DNA from: Chionis minor
Taxonomy: Eukaryota > Chordata > Aves > Charadriiformes > Chionididae
Assembly (NCBI GenBank): GCA_013398295.1
Contig: VZSF01001093.1
Coordinates: forward strand, 1 to 64,000
DNA: 64,000 bases
Direction of reading: 5' to 3'
The notes beneath the pieces were generated by a model. The model made no database searches, had not been told where the DNA came from, and worked only from the letters and a program-made list of their open reading frames with translations. Below, in pieces: positions 38,018-48,094 of the stretch (position 1 is its first letter; every line of letters starts with the position of its first letter). Made by a program: the position numbers and the translations under genes.

Positions 38018-40889
38018 CCTGCAATTAGAGACTGTATCCTAACATACACTCTCCTAGGGATAGATGAAGCACGCACAGGCAATTTGAAGTCTGACATTTC
38101 CAACTTTTAGATCTTTACTTTGCTGTGCTGGACAGAGTACAGGCAAAAGGTTAGTCTACACTTGCCTATTTGTAAATACTCTCAGACTTCCAAGTGGCTC
38201 AACCTTAATTACTACTTATAGAAGCACGACTGATTTCAGAATTTGGATCATTATCAGTACCTTCACATTACCTACCAGTAGAAGTGATTTACATGTGCTT
38301 TGTTTAGCACATATTCTTGAGCAAGGCTATTTTCAATTCTGGTAATAGTCAAGCAGTATGTTGCTTTTTAATATGCATGTCACTCACTCTGACTCAAGCT
38401 CCTCAATTCTTGAACACATCCTTGTTAAAGAGAACAGATGGTTTCAGTTTCACTAGATGAACTCTCAAGGGTAACTTTAAATCTGGGCGATACCACTGTC
38501 TATGTGGTTGAATTGTAACACAGGCCTCAGTGTCTTTGTGATGTGTTCCAACCCTACCTGTTTCTCTTACCATTTCTGTCATTCTTTAAAGCTGGTTTGC
38601 CTTTGCAACAAGAATAAAAGACAAACAACCTTCTCCAGACCAGTCTTTTGTCTCTAACGCCCACTGAAAATAGGTAGCCAGCTAATTCCAATTCAGTATT
38701 AATAGTCAGGGCATGAGAGGAAAGGATAGTCAGGAAATTAAAGCCAAATGTGGTGAGCTCAGAATTTCTCAACAGCATCAAATATTTGGAGACGCCTGTT
38801 CTATTTACAGCCTGCCCATGTGGTGCTCCCTCCTCTGCTGAATTATACCTTTCAATCAGCAGCAGCACTAAGTGAAATTGAAGAAGTGTCCTACCTTTGG
38901 AGGCCATGTTGCTAATTAAAATGGGACTACTTTGAGGAAAAACACTCAGGGAAAAAAAAATGAGAAAGAAGATTAAATGATGTTTTGATTTTCCAAAGAA
39001 ATATCTTTTCAGAACCTCTGTAATACCTAAGAGTAAGGTGAAAACCAAGTGGACTTTTAGGACTACGTAGCTATTTAGTGATAATCTTACAGAAACCCTG
39101 TTCTTTGGGATATGGGTGCTGGGACCTGTCCTCTTGCCTCCTCGGCAGGACAGTGACAATGGAGCCAGCAGCACTATCATCCTATTCTGCCTGCAAATGC
39201 CTCTGACTTTTTCTCTAATAATGTCCCAGCTGGATTGTTATTTCCTATCAAAACTTTAATGACTCACAGCAGGCCATTTGCAAATGATAGATTAACTCTA
39301 ACCTCATTAATATACAAAGCATTGTTACAAGGAAGAGCTTGAAAGAATTACAATGCAGTAGATCTATTTCCCAAACAGAAATACACACAGTGGGTGAAAT
39401 CAATGATCAGTGTGCAGGCCAGCAGCCTGGGTAAGTGTATCTGTGTCTTTTGTATGACATGAGCAAAATACTGGTTGCTATATCTATTTTCTGAATAAAT
39501 TTCCCCTAGAAATTACTAAGGTAGGCAGGGTTGGAGAAAGATTCTCAAAGACAGTGATTAATATGAGCAACCTGTTCAAAGAATTTTGGCTATCATGCTT
39601 TGGTCGAGATGGATGAAAGAGCTCCTTGGGGTAGGAGATTGCTGGCTGTTTTGAGAGTGCAGCCCCATCCACATCAGAAGTTACATCTGGGTTTCCACGT
39701 TTCACAGAGCTGTGCATTAGATTATGTTGTAGTATATTTTTACAAGGAAACCAGCTCTTTGTGACACTGTGCTGGCTTTCTCTTTCTTGCACAGTTTGGG
39801 GAGGAAAGCAGCAGGTGACCAAGAATAGGTCTAGGAAGACTGTAGCAGGCCCTAATGGTGGGCCCTGTGAGGGGCTATATGGAATGAAGGGCAGCCTGGA
39901 AAGCCTGCAGTCTGCTACACGGTCTTTCCAGTGCAGCCTGGGGTGAGAGGAGGAAATGGAACAGCGGTTTAGGGTTCCTGCCGGAGGCTCCTGCCTTAAT
40001 GTGTGTCCTGGTGTAGGGCTTAGCTGTCTTTTTTACCCCAGTGAGGTCTTTAGGAATTCTTCAGGACAGGAAACAGATTCTGCATAAATAACTCCTTCTG
40101 AAGAGGTGGTTGCCATTTTCCCAGTCTTTTACTGGGACTTGCTGTAAAGTAGTCGGCCTTCCAACTGGGATCGCTGCTTGCAAATCATCCTTCAAAGAGA
40201 TGTGACCGAGAGCTGGCATAGTAATCAGGTGTCTGGTGATTTAACAATAGAAAACACAAAGACTATGAGAAAGCAGAGTTTTAACTTAGAATTGTTCCTC
40301 TAAATTGTGATAGCAAGTACGATCCTGGGCACAACAGCAAAATGCACTAGCCAGACCTTTTGGAGCATTTTCTGTACCACACTGTAGTATCAGCCATCTC
40401 ATTTAGAAATTCATTTAGAGTACCTCCCTCCTTCTGCACTCTTCTGCTGCCCTCTAAACCCCTTTACAAAACCAACTATCAGGCCAACTTTTTCAACAAA
40501 TAACTGCTAATGATCTCTAAATTTGGACCTTGGTATCTTTTCTGAGATGGTCTCCTCTCTGAAGGTGTAATTTCTGTTCTGGTTCCCAGCTGTCGTACCT
40601 TGCCTCTGATTGCATTAACATTAAATATTCTTGGTGATTCCTGGTTATTTAACCAAGGAAACTGGACTAGACTGTGCCAATGGTCTGCTTTCGTTATTAA
40701 ATATTACACTGATTCTGGTGCTGTTCATAAAGGTTACAAGGAAAGATGTAATGTTGTCCCAGTCAGAGGTCTTTAAACTGTGGGACTGTGTGCTCCTTCC
40801 CAGGGGCCAAAAAAGGGTAACTGAAAAAAGTAGCCCTACTGCCAGTCAGCTTTAGTTTGCTGTGTGTGGGGGCTTCATGGTCTGAAAAA
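38018..40889. other. Unassigned non-coding stretch
   Basis: No gene is recognised. The longest open frame in the window, 208 codons on the reverse strand (38554-39180), lies here. It contains a hydrophobic Phe/Leu-rich patch produced by a T-rich run and no recognisable family motif, so I treat it as chance. Confidence 0.5.
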
Positions 40890-41500
40890 AATCTAAAAGA
40901 AAAGATTGAGCTAAGTCACTGATAACAATATTAAGCAGTGTTAGACCAAAAATTGATTTCCTGGGACATTGCAGCAAACAGTTTCACTTGCTGATATCAT
41001 AGCCTTAGCAACTACCGTCTGAGATGTGTCACAAACTAATTCTTAAGCCATCTAATATGTGCTCTGTTAATTCCATATAATGCAAGCTTTTTAACCAAAA
41101 CGTCATGCGGTGCCAAGTCAAATGCCTTGGAGAAATCTTAATGTATTACATCAACACAATCATCTTTATCAACCAAACCTGTAATCCTTTTTTTCAAGAA
41201 GAGACTATGGCTTTATTTGACAAAACCTACCTCTTATGTTGCCTGGCATTAAGTATATTTTTAACTTCTAATTTGTTGTGAATAGACTCCCACACTAACT
41301 ATTCAAGTATTTTAGCTGGGATCAGTGTCACAATAATTGTCCCTATTTCCCTGAGCCATCCCTTTTGACCTTTTCAAATATTGGGAATATTTGTAGTTCT
41401 CTAGTACTTTGGAATTTCCTTATTTTCCCAAGATTTAGGGAAATATTAACAGGTCATACAGCACCCCAGAGAGTTCCTTTAAATCAAATTGAAAATAAAT
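40890..41500 (-). mobile_element. Ancient LINE reverse-transcriptase relic (CR1/L3-like)
   Basis: Reading the reverse strand, conserved pieces of a non-LTR reverse transcriptase appear in the right order. Around 41330-41390 'IFEKVKRDGSG' and, in another frame, 'TLIPAKILE' match the 'PIFKKG...NYRPVSLTSIPGKILE' region. At 41040-41137 'DFSKAFDLAPHDVLVKKLA' matches catalytic motif A, preceded by 'DVIH' and a stop where Leu is expected. At 40898-40990 'CNVPG' and 'TLLNIVISDLAQSF' match the 'SGVPQGS...LFNIFINDL' motif B region. Stops and frameshifts separate the blocks, and the YxDD motif is not visible. The copy is far older than the CR1 tails in this window and is not functional. The CR1/L3 clade is likely; L2 or another clade is possible. 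Confidence 0.8.
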
Positions 41501-43500
41501 TACCAGGTGCAGTTTGCTTTCAAATGCTGAACCTCAGTGTAACTACTCTGTCCCTTCCTTTCTTGCAAATGCCAGGCCTTTGTTCTGGGGATGCCAGCTG
41601 TCACATGGTTACTCCACATGCAAGTTTTTGAAAAATAGGCAGAGATAATTTGGTGGTTTCCTGTATCGCATTTTTACAAAGTTATCATCTAATCTAAACC
41701 TATTTATTTACACAACCTATTTTTTTCTTGTTTGTTATTTTGGGAGTCTAATTATATAAAGTTCCATTAATTATTAAATAGTAATACTTAGTTGATTCTT
41801 TTGTCTTCCCTTATCATTCTACTCTGTTAAACTAGCAAAATGTATTAATGACCATTAGCTTCTATTTTCCCTCCTATTTCTTACTTACTAGTAGGGAAGA
41901 GTATTCACAAATGATTCTTAGTATTCATTAATATTTTATATATTTATTGTACCTTCTCAGTTTGTTTGGCTAGCAAGGTGTTTAAGCTTGCGACAATGGT
42001 CTTTTTTGAGCTTCAGGTGGACAAAGTAAAAGTGTCACATTCATTTTCATGAAGAAAACACAAATCCTGCTGACTGGTGCATGATAACAGCCATTTTTTA
42101 GGTTTACAATTAACTGCTGGTTTTACATCCTCATTCAATTAATATCATAGCATCAGTCTGTGATGTTCAGGCCATCAGGTATTGAGATGCTGTCTGCTAG
42201 AGGGAACTCTTCAGTTTTGATACTAGTCATTGAGTTGACCGGCAAGTATCTTCCAGTTATTTTAGTCACAGGTTGTTTTTTTGTTGCTATTGTCCAGGTA
42301 TTAAACTAAGTGCGATATATCTAAATAAGCATTTCTCATTGCCTGGCCTCATACAATATTCATAAGTTCATACAGATTAATTCTACAGTCTTCAAAGGGC
42401 ATGATTTTTGTTGTTCAGTGAGAGGAGAGGAGGTGCAGAGACCTTCTCTGTTAAGGGAATGAGGACATCCAGAACGACTGGATGTTTTGGATGCACATTA
42501 AAGACTAGCTCACTGCAAGGGCCAGACAGAGCCGGGAGGAAGTGAACAACTTTAGCTGAGGGAACCTCAGGCAAACAGACAGATCTTATTCTTCCTATGT
42601 CATGGCATAGTTTGTAACATATTTGTATACATAATACATCTTCTGGAATTCTCACATTAAAGTGATGGCTGAGGGAAGATGTATTCATCTGACAGCTGAA
42701 AAAATAACAGATGTGCCACAGCTATGCCATTCCTAGGAACTCAGCTATCTTGGGGACAGGAAAATAAGAAACCAAATGATTTTAAGAAAAACTGATAGTA
42801 AATAAATTAAGCTTACAGTCTTACATACTGTGTGACCTGGGGAAAATGACTGAGTTAAGTGGGCAGGAACTGTGGGTTTCTATAGAGGATCTACAAACCC
42901 TTTGGAATCACTGTGTAGCAAAACAAAATAATTTCCATGAAAACCATTTAAAAAATATTAGTGTAATTGGAATGGCACTGGTCTATCAAGTGTTTTATTT
43001 TGAATTTTATGTTGTGGAAATAACGATTATTTGTCTCACCTCTCATAGTGGGAGGTCCATAAAGAAGACCCAAGTTCTGTGATGCAAAACCAAAGCTCCA
43101 CAAAAATTAGTAGGATTTAGTTCTCTAGCCAAACATGCAAGCAGGCCAATTCTTATCAACTTTGGTATAATCCCTAGTGTAGTTGTTACCTCTCAAAGAC
43201 AAAGGAAAAAACAGATGGTTTTGCATCACCAGTGGTAAGAAGTAGATCCTAAGAGCTTTCAAAAATCACTGAATTGTGTTGTGTAAATATTTTCCCTCTG
43301 TTCCATGTCTTTTCTTATCTCTTCCTTCCTCCCTCACTTCAACTAACTTCATCCTGGATGCAAAGAATTTCTTACTGACACTGAAATATTCCACAAAATT
43401 CTAGCTTTCTTATATTTGTATATGAAAAAATGTATTTTTCATTTTTTATTTTGTTTGTGAGATAGATTTATCTTTTAGAAAACTAATTATAATTTCTTGT
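41501..43500. other. Unassigned AT-rich stretch
   Basis: No gene is seen. The first part (to about 41640) may belong to the degraded LINE relic, since its reverse strand continues the reading direction, but I cannot align it. The rest is AT-rich with short open frames. 'ctgtgtgacctggggaaaat' near 42829 weakly recalls MIR. Confidence 0.5.
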
Positions 43501-43501
43501 C

Positions 43502-43540
43502 AAAAAAAAAAAAAGGAAAAAAGAGAGAGAAAGAAAGAAA
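43502..43540. repeat. A-rich / GA-rich low-complexity tract
   Basis: Thirteen A are followed by a purine-only run, 'ggaaaaaagagagagaaaga' and onward. This is simple low-complexity DNA. Confidence 0.85.
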
Positions 43541-44249
43541 TTTAAGACCTTCCATCAATGGGAAACTGACTTAGAAAAAACATCTTGGGAATCCATTTGG
43601 TCAGTAAAACCTTAACAGTCAATAAGAGGGAGAAAGAGCACATACTGTTTCCTACGGAGGGAGAAAAGATACGTACTATTTCCTATGACACACAGGATTT
43701 GTATGGAAGTTAAGCTGGAGAGACTTAGCACAGTGCAAGTTTGCTGATGCTCTTATTTAGTGGAAATGCAGGAACACATTGCAGGAAGTTCTGACTGTAC
43801 AAAAGAAGAAGAAATCTATTCCAGAGAGTGTTTGTAACACTGAATATAGATGTTATAATTACAAAATACCCAATGAACCGATGAAAACCATATTCACATT
43901 TGGCACAGAATATCAGTAACAGAAATAGTTTCCTGGGAAAGAATAATAATGACAGCAATAATAATAACAATCATTAAAGAAATGTATATATCACAAAAGG
44001 AAATAACAGCTTGATGGTGTAAATATGGTGAATTTCCTTATTAGTTTCAATACCCTTAGGTATCTTTCCTTATCTGATGGTGTATAGCTTTGGGGTTATT
44101 TTTTCCCTTTCCTTCTTTCTGTTTTGTCTTTTTACTGCTTTAAGGAAGACACACGAATTTCTCATCATTCAGACACTAGGGACTTTAAAAGCCAAATGGA
44201 CATGCTTTGCTGGTTTTATTAGTGTGGTTGCTTTCTGGGTCCAGTGCTC
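43541..44249. other. Unassigned stretch with an AAT microsatellite
   Basis: An imperfect (AAT)n run lies at 43941-43972 ('gaataataatgacagcaata' and onward). The reverse-strand leucine-rich open frame here (43725-43970) is a translation of this repeat and of a purine-rich run, not a gene. Confidence 0.7.
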
Positions 44250-45340
44250 CTAACTTGTCATCCTCCACAAAGTCTGAGTAGCGTGTGAGATAGAGAGGGG
44301 GACTGAATCTGTCCACCAGCCTCTGTTCCAGGTGTTGGTGAGGAAGATAGCTGCTAACCCGTCCATGGCCTCCTTCATTCCTGTGTGCTGGCCAGGTAAT
44401 TGCAGAGTTGGTACTGCATTTTCAAGAGCGTAAATGACTCGTGAACTTAATTCCTTCTCCAGTGGCAGTTGATGGAGACTTGGCACCTCAGACACTTGAG
44501 AACTTCTGAAAATGTTGACCCAGCAACAGTGCATGTCTGCTCTGCAAAGAGTGAGTGCAGAGATTGCTCTGCTGCTTTTGGAGGGTGAGGCCTCCTCGGT
44601 GGGACCTCCCGAGTGGCGCATAGGGCTGTCCCACAGCCTACTTGCTTCTCTTCGGAGGCTGGTGGAAGTCCTTTCACCCCAGAACTGGATAAAGCTGGTG
44701 GCGTTGTGAAGAGACATAGGGTGTGGCTGGCAGAAACTAGAAGCTACCTGTATCCTTTGCAAGAGCTACTTAAACACCATACTTTTGGTAGAGACAAGGA
44801 CTTGGTGCCTCAAGGGAAGGCGCAACATACACATGCTCCTGGCTTCCTCCATTCTGTTGCATCAAGCATTTGCGTTTCCTCTTCACTGTGACAGCCTTCA
44901 TGGTGAACCCTCCTTGATAAAAGCATCATGTTGTCAGGGCCCTGAGTACACCGACCACGAGCCCTGACTGGTCCCTGCCCAGCCTCCTTGGGCTCCCCAA
45001 CCTGCCCACGGCCCAGGACCCCATGTCAGCTCTCTGTATGCGAAAGAGAAAGCAGAAAGTTGATGTACAAGGCTTAATACCATGAACGTCTGAAAATGTT
45101 ACCCCAGTGATTCTGTGTGTTGTAATAAGAAGACACAGCAACAGTCCCAGCTCTGCTGCCTGCAGAGGTGAGCGTTTCTTCCCACCATGCGTTGTCCTGC
45201 TCCACGTAAGAAACAGCAAAGGTAGTAGAAAGGAGTGGTATAAATGGACTGGCTGCCAAGCGTACTGTGCCTTGGCACTCTATAGCAGACCACAGCAAGA
45301 TGACATCTCCCAGACAAGCAAGCAAGAAAGGTTATCTGAA
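44250..45340. other. GC-richer unassigned block with overlapping open frames
   Basis: This block is richer in GC than its flanks and has long open frames on both strands: 170 codons reverse (44250-44762), 92 codons forward (44613-44891) and 97 codons reverse (44926-45219). I recognise no domain in any frame. It could be an old LTR, a retrocopy or a non-coding RNA exon. I could not find TG...CA ends, target duplications or a poly(A) tail to choose between these. Confidence 0.35.
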
Positions 45341-46967
45341 TAATTCTAAAATGATCATGAAATATGCTTAGTAAGCCTTTCCCACATCAGTACTTGGCAG
45401 TTTACAAACATTATTAACATTATTTCCCCTTAAAATGGAACGAGCTGTCAGTTTTTTAATGAATAAATTGTCTGTCTTAAGTAGGAAAAGGGATTGATTT
45501 ACAATTATTTATTTCAGATCTTGGATAGTTCGATACACAGTTTGATATTGTTCCAGTGATTGAATTGCTTGTCTGTATATGTTACAGATAAGTTCAAAAT
45601 GATTCAGAGTCCAGAAATAACTGCTTTTAACCAGATTGGTCTTGGATGAACCCGCATGTACCCAGAGAGCTCCAGAAATGACAATTCTCTCTGGGCATGT
45701 CTTGAAACACAGGTTGAAAGCAGTAGACATCTGGACTTGCTGAGTGCATGACAACAGAGTTGCGTGAATGAATTAACTGCACACATACCAAAGTGTTTTT
45801 CCCCATGCTTCGCTGATTGAAAATTGCTCTCCTTTTAGTGTTGTCCTGATAATGAATAGCCTATATTTTTCTCATTTGGTACAAAACTCTTCTCTTAAAC
45901 TTTCATTACTTTGCGTGCACACACACAAGCACATGCACATGCATATTGCAAAACTCAGGTGCCCCTCTGCTAAAAAGTTATAGATCTTCTGCTCAGGAGA
46001 TGTGCAATTTTAAGCACAGGAGAGTTCAAGACTCTAGTCATTAAGGGCATTAGAAAATAAAATACTATATTAATTGGGATGATCTTTCTCACCTTTGCAC
46101 AGAGCATACCTTAACATCAGACATGAAAGTCTCAATTTAAAACCCAAGCATAGTATGAAAATAGGTCAAGCAATATAATCATAGCATATCTCAGTTTATG
46201 TGGAGCTTATCAATAAAAGTGCTTTCAGGCCACATTAAAAAATAAGAGAGAGAGAAGACAGGTAAAACCTTTGGCTTTTAATGAACTAATTGCAGATGGT
46301 CAAGTTAATCTCATCAGTTTGCAAACAAGCAGAGATGGAGATATCAGTTACCTAATAGTGTACTGGAACTATCTTGACCAGTTGCTATGTCTTTATGCCC
46401 TCAGAAATGATATTTTGGCCGAAGTCACTTCACATTTAATAGTATGCCTGAACTTCAAGCACATTGTATCTGACACCTAATGTGAATGTATTAGCCCCAC
46501 TGAGCTAAGCTAAACTTTTAGAGGATTTAAGACTGTCAACAGATAGTTTCACAAAGATAGGAAAAGGTAGAGCAAGAAAACCCAGCCATATAAAACCTGT
46601 GAATGTCTGAAAAGAGGAGAAAATGCAAAGCCCTGATATGAAGACCTGAAGGTCTGAGAGTTTGGTGAAAGGGACGTTCCTCTCTAGCATCCAATAGACA
46701 TTTTCTGAAGAAACTTAACTTCACGTGTTGCTGTATATAGAAACACACTTCCATGTCCTGTAGTTGCTACATTAATTCTGAAGAGCACTAATCTAATTCA
46801 ATCTATTAAGATAATCCAAATAATAAGGCTAATAATAATCAACAAACAACTATTTCTATCATGGCAAAGCCTTGAGCATAAAATTAAAAACCTGAAAATC
46901 ACAGGAATCACTGCTGACTTTATGTGGAGGAGAGCTGTAGTGCATAGGCATCTATTTTATCCACTGG
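45341..46967. other. Unassigned AT-rich stretch with a CA microsatellite
   Basis: A short alternating CA run lies at about 45915-45945 ('cgtgcacacacacaagcaca' and onward) and a GA run near 46243-46256. No gene is recognised. Confidence 0.6.
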
Positions 46968-47425
46968 TCTACAAAGACGGTCAAGGGACTGGAGCATTGC
47001 TCTTCTGAGGAAAGGCTGAGAGACCTGGGTCTGTTTAGCCGGGAGAAGAGAAGATGGAGGGGGATCTCATCAATCCTTAGAAATATCTACAGGGCGGTGT
47101 CAAGAGGATGGGGCCAGACTCTCTTCAGTGGTGCCCAGCACCAGGACAAGGGGCAATGGGCACAAACTGGAACATGGGAAATCCCATCTCAACATGAGGA
47201 AAAACTTCCCTTTGAGGGTGCCACCACAGTGCAACAGGCTGCCCAGAGAGGTTGTGGACTCTCCGTCTCCGGAGATATTCAAATCCTGCCTGAATGCATT
47301 TCTGTAAAACCTAATCGAGGTGAACCTGCTTTGGCCAAGGGGGTTGCACTAGAAGATCTCCGAAGGTCCCTTCCAACCCCTGCCATTCCCTGATTCTGTG
47401 ATTCTGTGACTCTGTGCTTCTGTGA
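46968..47425 (+). mobile_element. CR1 LINE 3' end fragment, forward
   Basis: A well preserved CR1 3' end of about 450 bp. It runs from 'ggactggagcattgctcttc' through 'gaaaggctgagagacctggg', 'gcccagcaccaggacaaggg', 'ggctgcccagagaggttgtg' and 'aggtcccttccaacccctgc' to the tandem 'attctgtg' octamer tail. It is truncated at the 5' side and has no reverse transcriptase. The tail degrades into 'actctgtgcttctgtgactg' and then abuts the GC-rich block holding the ITPRIPL1-like fragment. It is the best preserved CR1 copy in the window. Confidence 0.93.
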
Positions 47426-47645
47426 CTGGGAGCCCGACCATGGGGCTCAGCCGGGCACGGAGCCCCCTGTGCACGGCAGGGACGCCCTTGTGCCGCCCCC
47501 GCTGCTCTTCCCGGGGAGGTTTCTGGGGAGCTGTGTCCTGCCGGGGGTTTGTGCTGTGCCCGTGGCAGGGGCCGCAGAGCCGGGGGCAATGGCCGTGGCC
47601 GGGCGGGCTGTGGCCGTGGGGCCGTGGCGCCGGTGGCAGCGCAGN
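47426..47645 (+). other. GC- and CpG-rich block upstream of ITPRIPL1-like fragment
   Basis: Very GC-rich sequence with many CpG ('ggccgtggccgggcgggctg') begins right at the CR1 tail and includes one unresolved base (n) at 47645. It may be the promoter or 5' untranslated region of the ancestral ITPRIPL1-like gene, or a degraded N-terminus, but no conserved residues can be read. A frame without stops from 47422 runs through it in register with the downstream fragment. Confidence 0.4.
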
Positions 47646-48042
47646 GCAGCAGCCGGAAGAGCAACAGCGTCGCAAGATGACTTGGCTGCTGCAGGAGATG
47701 GAGAGGAGTGAGGAATGACATGAGCTCCCCCACCAAAGCGTGCTCATCGCTGCCTGCCAGCGTTGGTGGTTTTGGGCCTTCGCAGATACCCTGCTTGTCA
47801 TCCCTTCGATCTGCTGGCTGCCCAGACACAGCAGCGATGACTTGGAGAGCGGCAGCCAAGAGGCAAGGTCAAGCAGCGAGGAAGAGGAGGCGGAGAGGGA
47901 GGAAGACAACCCGCAGGAGAAAGCAGACCCTAATGACATCCTGGGTAAAGCCTCTGGAAAGCTGGGCACCTTATCCAGCTCCTGCTCCTGGCAAGCTCCA
48001 CCTGAGGAAGAGCAAGAGCTCCCTTACTTCTTTAGGACTTGA
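47646..48042 (+). pseudogene. ITPRIPL1-like N-terminal fragment, disrupted
   Basis: In one reading frame this resembles the N-terminal part of inositol 1,4,5-trisphosphate receptor-interacting protein-like 1, a membrane-anchored member of the Mab-21-like superfamily. First comes a polar heptad-like stretch ('EEQQRRKMTWLLQEMERSEE'), then an in-frame TGA at 47716-47718. Without a frameshift a tryptophan-rich membrane segment follows ('QRWWFWAFADTLLVIPSIC'), then a Ser/Glu-rich acidic linker ('SSSEEEEAEREEDN'), ending at TGA 48040-48042. The order coiled stretch, single transmembrane helix, acidic linker is the family's layout. The Mab-21 nucleotidyltransferase-like domain of some 350-400 residues is missing, so this is a truncated, probably dead copy. 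Recognition is from memory of the family. An unrelated acidic membrane protein is the alternative. Confidence 0.65.
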
Positions 48043-48043
48043 C

Positions 48044-48094
48044 AGTGATAGTTATAGTGATATATATAGCGATAATGATAGTGATAGTGATAGA
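48044..48094 (+). repeat. (GTGATA)n-type short tandem repeat
   Basis: Diverged hexamer copies such as 'agtgatagttatagtgata' and 'gataatgatagtgatagtga' follow two bases after the stop of the ITPRIPL1-like frame. In the next frame the repeat would encode Ser-Asp repeats, continuing the acidic character of the linker. It may have started as expansion inside the acidic coding region. Confidence 0.8.

Noticed and set aside
38520..38585. Possible CR1 tail around 'gttccaaccctacctg'
   Set aside because: Only about 20 bases are similar, and there is no octamer tail or upstream CR1 sequence.
43725..43970. Leucine-rich hydrophobic reverse-strand frame resembling a membrane protein
   Set aside because: It is a translation of an AAT microsatellite and a purine-rich run.
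47097..47393. 98-codon forward open frame
   Set aside because: It lies wholly inside the CR1 3' end, which does not encode protein.
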